Below the pieces are notes generated by a model that saw only the letters and a list, made by a program, of their open reading frames with translations, was not told where the DNA came from and ran no database searches. The position numbers and the translations under genes were made by a program. Positions 1 to 8,100 of a stretch of 46,163 nt of DNA are shown here, piece after piece (position 1 is the stretch's first letter; the number at the start of each line of letters is the position of its first letter). The stretch is from Gp13-AA77 sp036521995 (GTDB lineage Bacteria > Acidobacteriota > Terriglobia > UBA7540), in NCBI GenBank assembly GCA_036521995.1, contig DATDGR010000241.1:1-46163 (forward strand). The letters run 5' to 3'.

Positions 1-207
1 GAAGATCGTTCCGGCCGTCACCGAAACTTGGTGGCCGCATCCCGCACATTGCCGGAGAATGGAACGCAGGGGCCAGGCCTTGGCGGAACCGCAGCCCGGG
101 CATCGGAATCCCTCCGGCCAGCGGAGCTGGAACAGATACTCCCGGCAGGCCTGCTCCGAGCGGAAGCGAGCCTCGAAGTCCGCGGCGGTCCGAGGGTAAT
201 CCTCCAT
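1..207 (-). CDS. IS1595-family (ISXO2-like) transposase, N-terminal part, cut by the window edge
   Basis: The minus strand reads open from an ATG at 207 down to base 1, giving 69 residues with no stop. The translation begins MEDYPRTAADFEARFRSEQ and continues with WPEGFRCPGCG and then CAGCGHQVSVTAGTIF. These are the N-terminal zinc-ribbon (two CxxC pairs) and the VTAGTIF motif that precedes the DDE domain in IS1595/ISXO2-like transposases. The DDE catalytic domain lies outside the window, so whether the element is intact cannot be judged. No strong Shine-Dalgarno is visible upstream of the ATG. The sequence just upstream, about 215-240, could be part of the element's terminal region. Confidence 0.8.
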   Translation of the reverse strand, partial: MEDYPRTAADFEARFRSEQACREYLFQLRWPEGFRCPGCGSAKAWPLRSILRQCAGCGHQVSVTAGTIF

Positions 208-291
208 GAGCTCGCATACTATAGGTTGGGGTCACCTGAGTCAAGTGGATACCCAGATACTTGTAAAAAATCTTCCCAGGCAGCCAGGTAG

Positions 292-322
292 CGCAGACCG
301 CGCTCCTCGGTCTGCGGCTTTT
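292..322 (+). terminator. Strong hairpin with T-run, terminator-like or repeat palindrome
   Basis: CGCAGACCG (292-300) and CGGTCTGCG (308-316) form a perfect 9-bp stem with a 7-nt loop, followed by GCTTTT. It looks like an intrinsic terminator on the plus strand, but no plus-strand gene ends here. The 14-mer AGCCAGGTAGCGCA just before it also occurs near 38001, so it may instead be a dispersed palindromic repeat. Confidence 0.5.
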
Positions 323-421
323 CAAATCCTCGCGTTCTCGTCCGCAGGCATATTTATCCTCCCTGCCCATCACTATTTTTAAGTATTGCTCGTCACTGGC
401 ACGCCGGCGGAGTAACAGTGA

Positions 422-1399
422 TCAACTTTGCTGGTTTCGGTACAGCTTCCTAATGTCTTCATCGGTGCGATTGCCATGCACTTGGAGCTTTCCAAGTTCC
501 GCCTCAAGCGCTGCCATTTCTACATCCGTGAGCTCGATATTGGCTGCAGCGAAGTTCTCTTCAATCCGCCCCACTTTCCTTGAACCGGGAATCGGCACGA
601 TGAACGGCTCTTTGGCCAACATCCATGCAAGTGAGATTTGTGCTGGCGTGGCGTCCTTTTGCTTCGCAAACTCTTCCAGCAACTTGATGAGCATCCGATT
701 TGCCCTGATATTTTCGTCGGTGAAGCGTGTGATGACTCGACGCACGTCGTCGCCTTCATACTGCGCTTCGGGACGTACCTTGCCTGAGAGAAAACCACTG
801 GCAAGTGGCGAGAATGCAACGAATCCTATGCCCAGTTCCCCGCACACTGGCAACACGCTATGTTCGAACATGCGTTCCATGATGGAGTATTCGCTCTGCA
901 CTGCGGTCAACGGAGTTACGGCATGAGCCCGACGGATGAGATCCGCGCCGACCTGCGATAAACCCCACCCCCGAAGTTTCCCCTCACTAATGAGCTTGCC
1001 CATGGTTTCCGCGACATGCTCAACCGCCACGCCCGGAGTTTGACGGTGCTGATAATACAGATCGACACGATCGGTATTGAGGCGTTGCATGGAGGCATGC
1101 AAATGATTGCGCACCTGCTGGTCGATCGGTTTCTCAGTAGTTGATTCAGTTATGCGAAGCTTCGTGGCGATTGTCAGCTGATCACGCATAGGAGCCAGTG
1201 CTTCGCCCACCAACTTCTCGTTATCGCCTGCACCGTACCCTTCCGCAGTATCGAAATGGGTACACCCCAAATCGAACGCGTACCGAATCAACCGCACCGA
1301 CTCACTTCGTTCCGGCACGGCGCCGTAGCCATGACTAAATCCCATGCAGCCAAACCCAATGGCCGATACTTCGAGGTCTCTGAGTTTACGCGTCTTCAT
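422..1399 (-). CDS. Aldo/keto reductase
   Basis: A complete 325-residue NAD(P)H-dependent aldo/keto reductase of the AKR13-like group, cytosolic, expected to reduce aldehydes or ketones of unknown identity. The N-terminus MKTRKLRDLEVSAIGFGCMG is typical. The catalytic tetrad is visible: Asp and Tyr in HFDTAEGYG (about residues 48-56), Lys in IATKL (about 80) and His in YYQHRQ (about 117). The C-terminal nucleotide-binding motif IPGSRKVGRIEEN is present. A weak GGAGAA lies about 7 nt before the ATG. Such reductases often neighbour small cupin genes, and a broken cupin gene lies immediately upstream on the same strand. Confidence 0.93.
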   Translation of the reverse strand: MKTRKLRDLEVSAIGFGCMGFSHGYGAVPERSESVRLIRYAFDLGCTHFDTAEGYGAGDNEKLVGEALAPMRDQLTIATKLRITESTTEKPIDQQVRNHLHASMQRLNTDRVDLYYQHRQTPGVAVEHVAETMGKLISEGKLRGWGLSQVGADLIRRAHAVTPLTAVQSEYSIMERMFEHSVLPVCGELGIGFVAFSPLASGFLSGKVRPEAQYEGDDVRRVITRFTDENIRANRMLIKLLEEFAKQKDATPAQISLAWMLAKEPFIVPIPGSRKVGRIEENFAAANIELTDVEMAALEAELGKLQVHGNRTDEDIRKLYRNQQS

Positions 1400-1514
1400 C
1401 CGAAGTTCTCCGACTTCACATCATGGCAATGAATTCATTGAGGACCACCTGAGGAGCGCGCCTTCTCATCAAACACGCTACCTCAGCCAGATATCTCTGC
1501 AGCGTAACGTGAAA

Positions 1515-1747
1515 TCAACATCTTCGATATTGCTCGTCGGAAACGTGCTCCATCCAGTCGACGACCTTCCCGTCCTTCTTTTCCTGAATGGCAATGTGGG
1601 TCATGGCCGTGCTTGGTGATGCTCCATGCCAGTGCTTCTCGCTGGGCGAAAACCAGACCACGTCACCGGGACGAATCTCCTCGATCGTGCCACGCCGCCA
1701 GCCGTGACAATGAGCGTCTGTCCGAGGGGATGCGTGTGCCACGCAGT
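1515..1747 (-). pseudogene. Cupin-domain protein remnant, 5'-truncated and frameshifted
   Basis: Two reading frames together give a single-domain cupin. The first frame, right after the threonine synthase stop, encodes TAWHTHPLGQTLIVTAG, which is cupin motif 1 with its metal-ligand histidines. The second frame encodes GTIEEIRPGDVVWFSPSEKHWHGA and then MTHIAIQE and VVDWMEHVSDEQY, which is cupin motif 2 and the C-terminus. About five residues between them are missing and the frame shifts there. The N-terminal third is absent because the sequence runs into the 3' end of threonine synthase. I infer a deletion that removed the start of the gene. The family is the small cupins often found beside aldo/keto reductases. 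Confidence 0.75.
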
Positions 1748-2934
1748 CAGATCCGCTTCAGCGCCTCGAGGTACTTGTAGCCGCTTCCCGTCAGGAACAA
1801 GACCACGGTCTCATACCCGGCCAGAAATCCGTCGGCCAGCAGACGCTTTAAGGCCGCCAGCGTGGCGCCGCCTTCGGGAGCGGTCACCAGGCCCTCCGTC
1901 TCCGCAATCTCCCGGACGCCTTCCAGCATGACCCCATCGTCAACCGCCACGGCCGTTCCCCGGCTCTCGCGCAGCGCCTGCAGTATCAGAGAGTCACCGA
2001 CCGCAGCCGGCACGCGCAGTCCGCTGGCAATGGTCTCAGGACCAATCCATTCTTCGGCGCGTTCGGCTCCGCTGGCGAAGGCGCGGACCATGGGCGCGCA
2101 CCCGGTCGCCTGCACGGCGTACATCCGCGGGCGCCGCCCGCTCGTCCAGCCGAGTTCCTCCATCTCCGCGAAGGCCTTCCACATGCCCACCAGTCCCGTG
2201 CCGCCGCCGGTGGGATAGATCATGGCGTCGGGCACCTGGCCGTCAAGCTGCTCGATCACTTCGTACGCCATCGTCTTCTTGCCCTCGACCCGATAGGGCT
2301 CCTTCAAGGTGGAGACGTCGAACCAGCCCTCGGAACGGATGCGATCCGCGAGAAGGCGGCCGCAGTCGCGGATGCTGCCCGGAACCAGCGCCACCTCGGC
2401 TCCGAGAATCCCGCACTCCAGTTGATTCATGATGGGCGTTCCTTCCGGCATGTAGACCAGGGCCTGGAGGCCGGCGCGGGCCGCGTAGGCTGCTAGGGCG
2501 CCACCCGCGTTTCCGGCGGACGGAACCGCCACCTTTTGCACGCCGAGCTCCCGTGCCAGGGTGATGGCCACCGCCTGACCGCGAGCCTTGAAGGATCCGG
2601 TGGGGTTCACCCCTTCGTCTTTGAGATAGAGGTTGGGGACGCCGAGCTTCTCACCAAGGCGCCGCGCGTGGAGCAGGGGCGTGAAGCCCTCGCCCAGACT
2701 CACGATGGCAGCTTCGTCGCGCACCGGCAACACCTCGCGATAGCGCCACAGCGTCTTGGGTCGCGTGGCGACTGCACTGCGCGGCATCAAGCCTTCGATG
2801 AGCCGATAGCGAACCAGCAGCGGCGATCCGCACTCGCAAAGGTTGTAGAGACGGCCGGCCTCGAACTGCTTGCCGCAGCGGGAGCATTCGAGGTGGGAGA
2901 CGCAATATGAACCGGACATATCAGGCAGTTGCAC
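1747..2934 (-). CDS. thrC: Threonine synthase (PLP-dependent)
   Basis: A 395-residue PLP enzyme converting O-phosphohomoserine to threonine. It has the N-terminal zinc-ribbon-like module CSRCGKQ...CECGSPL seen in plant-type threonine synthases. The PLP lysine lies in NPTGSFKARGQ (about residue 117), followed by PSAGNAGGALAAYAARAG. The glycine-rich phosphate loop is YPTGGGTGLVGMWKAF and the end is LTGSGYKYLEALKRI. The listed start is GTG at 2934; an in-frame ATG at 2919 is an alternative that still precedes the zinc module. It is divergent from the HAD gene at 3012. No hom or thrB gene is nearby. Confidence 0.93.
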   Translation of the reverse strand: MQLPDMSGSYCVSHLECSRCGKQFEAGRLYNLCECGSPLLVRYRLIEGLMPRSAVATRPKTLWRYREVLPVRDEAAIVSLGEGFTPLLHARRLGEKLGVPNLYLKDEGVNPTGSFKARGQAVAITLARELGVQKVAVPSAGNAGGALAAYAARAGLQALVYMPEGTPIMNQLECGILGAEVALVPGSIRDCGRLLADRIRSEGWFDVSTLKEPYRVEGKKTMAYEVIEQLDGQVPDAMIYPTGGGTGLVGMWKAFAEMEELGWTSGRRPRMYAVQATGCAPMVRAFASGAERAEEWIGPETIASGLRVPAAVGDSLILQALRESRGTAVAVDDGVMLEGVREIAETEGLVTAPEGGATLAALKRLLADGFLAGYETVVLFLTGSGYKYLEALKRI

Positions 2935-3011
2935 TCTCTCGCTTCGGACCAGACGATTTTTCCTCGCCGAGCCTCTGCAATTGCCTACAATTGGTAGTCA
3001 ACGTTCTCACC

Positions 3012-3905
3012 ATGCCGATTCGCCTGCTGGCAGTAGACCTCGATGGCACCCTCCTGAACGGCCGTTCGGAGATCTCCGCGTCCAATCGCGAGGCCCTGAA
3101 CGCTGCCGTGGAGCGCGGCGTGGAGGTGGTCATCGTCACCGGACGGCGCTTTCACTCAGCCCGCCCCATTGTCACCCAACTGGCCTTTCCACTCACCATG
3201 ATTTCGTCCAACGGGGCGCGTATCAGCAATCTTGAAGGCGAGGCCTACCATCGGAATTTTCTTCCCTGCGCGGTGGGGCGCGAGGTGCTGGAGACAGCAC
3301 GCGAATTCCGGCGCTACGCGGTGGCGATCTACGACATCTCAGGACGCGGACAGGTGACGATGCAGGAGGGCGCCTCTTTGGACGGCCCCTGCGGCTGGTA
3401 TCGGCGCAACTCGCCGGCAGCGCTGCTTGAGGTGCCGGATCTCCAGGCCGCCCTCACTTCAGGCATCGGTCCCGGCATGGGGCCCGGCATGGCGCCGGCC
3501 GCTGGCGACGGCAGCCGTGGCCTGATCCAGGTGATGTTCGGCGGCCCTCCAGGCGAGATCGAGCCCCTCGAGCCCCTGCTCCGGAACGCACCTGTCGCCT
3601 CCGAAGTCGAGCTGACCTGGACCAAGTATCCGGCGCGCAACATGTACCTGCTGGACGTCATGAATCGCGACTGCACGAAGGGAGCGGCACTCCGGCTCTG
3701 GGCTGACCGTCGCGGCATCGAGGCCGTACAGGTGATGGCGCTCGGCGACAATCACAACGATCATGAAATGCTGGCCTTCGCCGGGCGGCCCGTGGTGATG
3801 GGCAACGCCGAGCCCGGAGTCCGCCGCGACGGCTGGGCCAGCACGCTCACGAACGACGAAGACGGCGTGGCGGTAGCGGTGCGGCAGTACGTCCTGGAGC
3901 CGTGA
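3012..3905 (+). CDS. HAD-superfamily Cof-type phosphatase
   Basis: A Cof/YbjI-like sugar-phosphate or flavin-phosphate phosphatase of 297 residues when started at the ATG at 3012, which begins MPIRLLAVDLDGTLL. The reading frame is open further upstream, but those residues do not resemble the family. Motif I is DLDGTLL with both aspartates, motif II is MISSNGA, the motif III lysine is in TKGAALRLW and motif IV is GDNHNDHEML. A Gly/Pro/Met-rich insert (GIGPGMGPGMAPAAGDG) sits in the cap domain and looks lineage-specific. Substrate unknown. A weak -10 TACAAT lies at 2986-2991. Confidence 0.88.
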   Translation: MPIRLLAVDLDGTLLNGRSEISASNREALNAAVERGVEVVIVTGRRFHSARPIVTQLAFPLTMISSNGARISNLEGEAYHRNFLPCAVGREVLETAREFRRYAVAIYDISGRGQVTMQEGASLDGPCGWYRRNSPAALLEVPDLQAALTSGIGPGMGPGMAPAAGDGSRGLIQVMFGGPPGEIEPLEPLLRNAPVASEVELTWTKYPARNMYLLDVMNRDCTKGAALRLWADRRGIEAVQVMALGDNHNDHEMLAFAGRPVVMGNAEPGVRRDGWASTLTNDEDGVAVAVRQYVLEP

Positions 3906-4051
3906 GATTGTTCTACGGCCTGATCTCTGAGGTTAGAAGGAAGAAGGTCATCAACGGCACCGTCGTGTTTGATGTAGATTGCCCTCATGCAGTGCACTTT
4001 GACGGAGACCCAGGCAGCCCCGTTGTACGACGTCAGTCTCCATCGGCCCGG

Positions 4052-5173
4052 TCACAACGATCGGCGGAAAAGCGCGGTGGCGGCAGCCATGGCCAGGACC
4101 GCGAACCCAAGCAGATAGCCCAGATCGCCGTAGACGGCTACCATGCCGGTGTTCTTGAGCAGCAGGTTCTTGAAGGCGTGAACGGCGTAGGTGAAGGGAT
4201 CAACGGTGGCGATGGCCCGCATCCAGGCGGGAAAAGCCTGGATGGGATAGACGGCGCCGCTCGGGAAAAAAAGCAGCGTGTTCAGCACGCCAAAGACGGC
4301 CCGCGGCAGAAGCGGGTCGCTCACCCGCACCATGATGAGGAACATCATGCTGACCAGCGCCAGAGCCGTGGCGACCACCATGACGAACACCCGCATCAGA
4401 CGCAGGGGATCGAAGGGCTGGGGAATACCTGCGATCAGCGAGCCAATGATCATCAGCACGACGCCCGAGAGAACGCCCTTGAGGGTGCCGGAAAGATTGA
4501 ACCCCATGATCAGTTCGAATTTGCTGATGGGCGTCACCAGGTAGCCTTCGTGCAACCCGCGGGCCTTATCGTCGATGTAGATGATGCCGCCGCCGATCAT
4601 CACCATCATGAAGATGGAAAGCACGATGGAACCCGGGAGCAGATACTGGATGTAGGGCACGTAAGGGTAGACTTCGACGATGGAAAGCGAGACTTGCGTC
4701 GGCAGCCGAGGGTCGGGACCCTTGTCGTCATAAGCCGTCACCATGCCGGAGAAAAGCCCCTCGAGCGTGGAGGAGACAAACTGGTCCGTGTTGTCCTCCA
4801 CCAGCGCCACTTGAGGAGCCTTCTGGGCCAGCACGTCGCGGGAGAAATTCGGCGGAATATTGAGTACCCCGTTCAGGCGGCCGTTGCGCAGGTCGGTGAG
4901 CGCCCGGCCCTGATCCGAATACTCGACGGGAGTGACCGTCTCCGCGTTGACGGTGACGGCGCCCAGCATCTCACGCAGCTTGACAGCAGTGACCTGGCCG
5001 TCCTGGTCTACCACGCCGATCTTGAGGTGCTTGAGTTTGCCGCCAAAAGCGTAGCCCAGCACGATCAGTTGCACCAGGGGGAAGATCATCGACACCACGA
5101 TGAGCACCGGACTGCGCCGGAACCGGCGGATGTCGCGTTCGATGAGGGCCCAGATTCGGTTCATAGCGATCAA
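4052..5173 (-). CDS. ABC-2 type transporter permease
   Basis: A 373-residue membrane permease of the YhhJ/YbhS type. One transmembrane segment lies near residues 25-45 (LIVVSMIFPLVQLIVLGYAF). A large periplasmic domain follows (about 46-170), then five hydrophobic segments at the C-terminus, as usual for exporters that pair with an HlyD-type adaptor. An alternative ATG three codons in (5164) is equally possible. It is the third gene of a minus-strand operon, 54 nt after the ATPase gene. With only one permease gene, a homodimer is expected. Substrate unknown; drug or lipid export is the usual role of this family. Confidence 0.9.
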   Translation of the reverse strand: MIAMNRIWALIERDIRRFRRSPVLIVVSMIFPLVQLIVLGYAFGGKLKHLKIGVVDQDGQVTAVKLREMLGAVTVNAETVTPVEYSDQGRALTDLRNGRLNGVLNIPPNFSRDVLAQKAPQVALVEDNTDQFVSSTLEGLFSGMVTAYDDKGPDPRLPTQVSLSIVEVYPYVPYIQYLLPGSIVLSIFMMVMIGGGIIYIDDKARGLHEGYLVTPISKFELIMGFNLSGTLKGVLSGVVLMIIGSLIAGIPQPFDPLRLMRVFVMVVATALALVSMMFLIMVRVSDPLLPRAVFGVLNTLLFFPSGAVYPIQAFPAWMRAIATVDPFTYAVHAFKNLLLKNTGMVAVYGDLGYLLGFAVLAMAAATALFRRSL

Positions 5174-5227
5174 TCGATTCAGGAGTCAGAATCTCGCTGC
5201 CTTGCCCTGACTCCCAAATCCTGCCTC

Positions 5228-6223
5228 CTAGCCTCTGCCTCGCTGATACATCACGCTGACGTCGTAGCGCGGCGCGTCCTGCAGCTCATCGCGAAGCTGG
5301 CGGCCCGTGAAGTGCATGAAGACGTCGTCGAGGGTGGCAGACTGCACGGAAAGCGCGGTTACCGCGACTCCCCGTTCCCTGGCGGTCCCTACCAGCTCCA
5401 CCGTGGTGCGAGGTCCGTTGCGCGACGCGATACGGTAAACATGATCGTGAAGATTCACGCTGGCGACCTCGGGCAAATGCTCGAGCGTCTGCAGCCAGTC
5501 CGGCGGCTCCGCGGCGAAGCTCACCTCCAACATATTCTCGGCCGGAATCGACGCCTTGAGTTTGAACGGCGTGTCGAGCGCCACTAGTTTTCCATGATCA
5601 ACAATGGCGATGCGATCCGCGAGCTTGTCGGCCTCGTCCATGTAATGAGTGGTGATCAAGATGGTCAGGTCGCGCTGGCTCTTGAGGCGCGTCAGCATCT
5701 CCCACACCGCCACCCGCGATACCGGATCGAGCCCGGTGGTGGGCTCGTCCAAAAAGAAGATTTTGGGTTGATGCACCAACCCCCGCGCGATCTCCATCCG
5801 GCGACGCATACCTCCGGAGAGGAACTTGACGGGCTTGTCCGCCCAGGCGGCGAGGTCCACGGCGTCCAGCAGTTCTTTGATTTCGCGTTTGCGGCGCTCG
5901 CGCGGAACTCCATAAAGCTTGGCGAAGATGCTCAGGTTTTCGGTCAGACTGAGGTCGAGATCAGAGGTACTGGCCTGCGGGATCACTCCGATGCACTTGC
6001 GTACCTCGTTGGGAGACTGGCGGATGTCAAATCCGTGAACGCGTGCGGTGCCGGACGTGGGCTCGATCAGGGTGGTGAGCATGCGAATGAGGGTGGACTT
6101 CCCGGCTCCATTCGGGCCCAGCAACCCGAAGATCTCCCCGTGTTCCACCTGGAAGGTGATGTGATCCACGGCGGTGAAGTCGCCGAACTTCTTCTCGATC
6201 TGGTCAACTTCGATGGCAGCCAT
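5228..6223 (-). CDS. ABC transporter ATP-binding protein (drug/exporter type)
   Basis: A 331-residue single nucleotide-binding domain. Walker A is GLLGPNGAGKS (about 33-43), the Q-loop region contains GVIPQ, the signature is FLSGGM, Walker B is IFFLDEPTTGLDP and the H-loop is ITTHYMDEA. A C-terminal extension after residue 220 ends in a VQSATLDDVFMHFTGR segment typical of CcmA/YadG-type exporters. It lies 58 nt downstream of the HlyD adaptor gene and 54 nt upstream of the permease gene, all on the same strand, consistent with one operon. Confidence 0.94.
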   Translation of the reverse strand: MAAIEVDQIEKKFGDFTAVDHITFQVEHGEIFGLLGPNGAGKSTLIRMLTTLIEPTSGTARVHGFDIRQSPNEVRKCIGVIPQASTSDLDLSLTENLSIFAKLYGVPRERRKREIKELLDAVDLAAWADKPVKFLSGGMRRRMEIARGLVHQPKIFFLDEPTTGLDPVSRVAVWEMLTRLKSQRDLTILITTHYMDEADKLADRIAIVDHGKLVALDTPFKLKASIPAENMLEVSFAAEPPDWLQTLEHLPEVASVNLHDHVYRIASRNGPRTTVELVGTARERGVAVTALSVQSATLDDVFMHFTGRQLRDELQDAPRYDVSVMYQRGRG

Positions 6224-6281
6224 ATGAAAAGCAAGGTTGAGTGGTTAGTGGCAAGCGGCGAACAATCACCCCCTCATCCGG

Positions 6282-7340
6282 TCACTTCTCCTTCCCCACC
6301 TGCCCCACGGGCACCGTAACGTAGGCGCTCATGCCCACGGCCAGCGCGCGGTCGCGATTGTCCACCCGCAGGCGAATCTCAAACGTCTTGATATCACGCT
6401 TGCTGCTGCTGACGTCGCGCTGGGTGGCGAAACTGGCGTCGGCGCCGCGATAAAACACGACGCCGCTGCGCTCGGCGCCGGAAGGCAGCCGTACCAGGAG
6501 TTGCTCGCCCAGATGCACTTGATCGATGTAGGTCTCCGGCACGTCGGCCCGCACCCAGAGGTCGTCCGGGTTGATTAGAGTGACGATGGGCTGCGCGATG
6601 TTCACCACTTCGCCTTGCAGCGCCGCCCGCGTGTCGACAAAGCCGTCGATCGGCGAGCGGATTTCCGTATAGTCGAGGCGCACTTGCGCCTGCGTTTTCT
6701 GCGCCGCCGCTGCCGCCAACTGATGAATGCTGGCGTTCAATTCGTCCTCGCGCACCTTCACCTGCTCGAGGTTGGAGCGCGCCAGCGCCAGCGCGGCCCG
6801 GGCGGCTTCCACTTGCTTCTGCAGGGCTTCCAGGTGCGCTTTGGCGGCGTCAAGCGTGGTCCGCGCCGCATCGTCCGAAGAGGCCGGCATGATCCCCTGC
6901 TGGAAAAGACTGTGGGTGCGTTGATAGTTCAACTGGTCGTTTTCCAGGTCAGCGGCGGCTTCCTGTTGCTGCGCCACCGCAGAGGCCAGCGATGCCTCCG
7001 CCTGGTTGATCTGGTCCCGCGTTTGCAGCTCCTGGTAGCTCAAAGCCGCCCGCGCCGACTGCACCGCAGCCGCCTGGCCTTGCTCCGAGTGCGCGTAGTA
7101 GGCGCGCTGCGCCACCAGTTCCTGCGGCATGATCGTGGCCAGCAACTGCCCTTTTTTCACCGGGTCGCCTTCTTTCACCAGCATTTGCTCGATTTGCCCT
7201 TCCACCTGCGAGCTGAGTATCACGTCGTCGGTGGTGACAATCCCCGTGAGCGCGAGCGAGGACAGCGGCCGGCCATAAAGGTAATAGAGGGCCGCGCCGA
7301 CTGCGGCCGTGATCAGAACCAAGACGAGCAGCTTGCGCAT
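6282..7340 (-). CDS. HlyD-type membrane-fusion (periplasmic adaptor) protein
   Basis: 352 residues. The N-terminal signal anchor is LLVLVLITAAVGAALYYLYG. Next comes a lipoyl-like half with LSSQVEGQIEQMLVKEGDPVKKGQLLA, a long Ala/Gln-rich coiled-coil hairpin (about 80-205) and the second half with IRSPIDGFVDTRAALQGEVV, then a beta-barrel domain. It should join the ABC-2 permease to an outer-membrane channel; no TolC homologue is in the window. The order adaptor-ATPase-permease matches the YbhGFSR/YhiI type of exporter. It is the first gene of the operon; a TetR-like palindrome lies about 90 bp upstream. Confidence 0.92.
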   Translation of the reverse strand: MRKLLVLVLITAAVGAALYYLYGRPLSSLALTGIVTTDDVILSSQVEGQIEQMLVKEGDPVKKGQLLATIMPQELVAQRAYYAHSEQGQAAAVQSARAALSYQELQTRDQINQAEASLASAVAQQQEAAADLENDQLNYQRTHSLFQQGIMPASSDDAARTTLDAAKAHLEALQKQVEAARAALALARSNLEQVKVREDELNASIHQLAAAAAQKTQAQVRLDYTEIRSPIDGFVDTRAALQGEVVNIAQPIVTLINPDDLWVRADVPETYIDQVHLGEQLLVRLPSGAERSGVVFYRGADASFATQRDVSSSKRDIKTFEIRLRVDNRDRALAVGMSAYVTVPVGQVGKEK

Positions 7341-7425
7341 CAGAAATCTGCCTCCGACTCGCGGAACAAACGTTGCCGGTTGAACAGGAGCATCGCTCTC
7401 ATAATACGTATCTTACCGCGTCCTT

Positions 7426-7442
7426 CTTACACTGACTGTAAG
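7426..7442. promoter_or_regulatory. TetR-like palindromic operator upstream of the exporter operon
   Basis: CTTACA and TGTAAG form a perfect 6-bp inverted repeat around the spacer CTGAC. It lies about 86-102 bp upstream of the hlyD-type start, within the shared upstream region with the peroxiredoxin gene. The related E. coli ybhGFSR operon is controlled by a TetR-type protein (CecR), so a TetR-type operator here would fit. No regulator gene is in the window. Confidence 0.4.
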
Positions 7443-7484
7443 GCGCCGGAACCCTAGGCGTGCGGTAATGGCATCGGGCGGCGT

Positions 7485-7490
7485 TATAAT
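7485..7490 (+). promoter_or_regulatory. Candidate -10 element for the peroxiredoxin gene
   Basis: A perfect TATAAT lies 54 bp upstream of the peroxiredoxin start region. No convincing -35 hexamer is found 16-18 bp before it, so this is only a candidate. Confidence 0.4.
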
Positions 7491-7544
7491 CTCCGCTGCG
7501 AAGCGCGGCATCAGGGTTGGACAGCAAACCGGAGGAGGATGCAC

Positions 7545-8048
7545 GTGCCCATCACGATTCTCGTCTTTGCGCTAGCGACCGGCGCCTCGGGAACAGGCCC
7601 ACCGAGTGTCGGCCAGCTGGCGCCAGACTTTGTATTGAACGACCAGAGCGGCCATCCCGTGCGCCTCAGCGACTTTCGCGGGAAGAGGACCGTGGTGCTG
7701 GCGTTCTACATCCGGGCCTTCACGCCAGGGTGAAGGAAGGAGCTTCAGGCGTATCAGGCTGATATCGCCAAATTCGAGCAGGCCGGCGCGGAGGTTATCG
7801 GCATCAGCGTAGACCCGCCGCAGCGCAATAAGGCATTCGCCGCCGAGCTCGGCATCACCTTCCCGGTGCTCAGCGACGAATCGAAGACGGTGACGAAGCA
7901 GTACGGTGTCCTCTACCCCCTGATCCGAGTTGCCAAGCGGGTGACCTTTGTGATCGACCGCCAGGGCATCATTCGCGAAATCAAGGAAGGCGGCGAAGCG
8001 GCTGACCCCGAAAAGACCGCGCAGGCGTGCTCCTTGATCAAGAACTGA
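7545..8048 (+). CDS. Selenocysteine-containing peroxiredoxin (AhpC/TSA-BCP family), TGA read as Sec
   Basis: One continuous frame of 168 codons with a single internal TGA at 7731-7733. Before it the protein reads GQLAPDFVLNDQSGHPVRL and ends VVLAFYIRAFTPG. After it, in the same frame, comes RKELQAYQADIAKFEQAG, then EVIGISVDPPQ, FPVLSDESKTVTKQYGV and VTFVIDRQGII. In cysteine homologues the residue between FTPG and the following T/R-KEL is the peroxidatic Cys, so TGA replaces exactly the catalytic residue (residue 63 from this start). A Cys near the C-terminus (AQACSLIKN) could be the resolving residue. The GTG at 7545 is preferred because GGAGGAGG (7531-7538) is 6 nt from it and abuts the ATG at 7539. 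The first ~20 residues look like a short signal peptide. A SECIS-like hairpin follows the TGA. The protein would reduce peroxides using thiol donors. A recent nonsense mutation is the alternative but fits less well. Confidence 0.85.
7731..7769 (+). promoter_or_regulatory. UGA codon plus bacterial SECIS-like hairpin
   Basis: After the TGA there are 23 nt, then an apical loop GGC (7757-7759). The stem is GGCG (7748-7751) with CGCC (7766-7769), then TATCA with TGATA, all Watson-Crick, with a single bulged T at 7765. Bacterial SECIS elements lie inside the coding region, 16-37 nt from UGA to apical loop, with a small loop carrying G in its first two positions. E. coli fdhF has a GG loop and a bulged U as well, though there the bulge is on the 5' side. 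All criteria except bulge side are met. Confidence 0.8.
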
Positions 8049-8100
8049 GCAGTCTCGCTTGTTGCCGGCCGGTTGGCCGAGCTTCCACGCGGCGGCCGGA

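Noticed and set aside
3902..5587. 561-residue open frame antisense to the exporter genes
   Set aside because: It is His/Asp/Arg-rich, a typical shadow of GC-rich coding DNA, and the minus strand encodes clear ABC transporter proteins.
7539..7733. Reading the peroxiredoxin as a 64-residue truncated protein plus a separate downstream gene
   Set aside because: The frame is identical on both sides of the TGA, the TGA is exactly at the catalytic residue and a SECIS-like hairpin follows, so one selenoprotein explains the data better.
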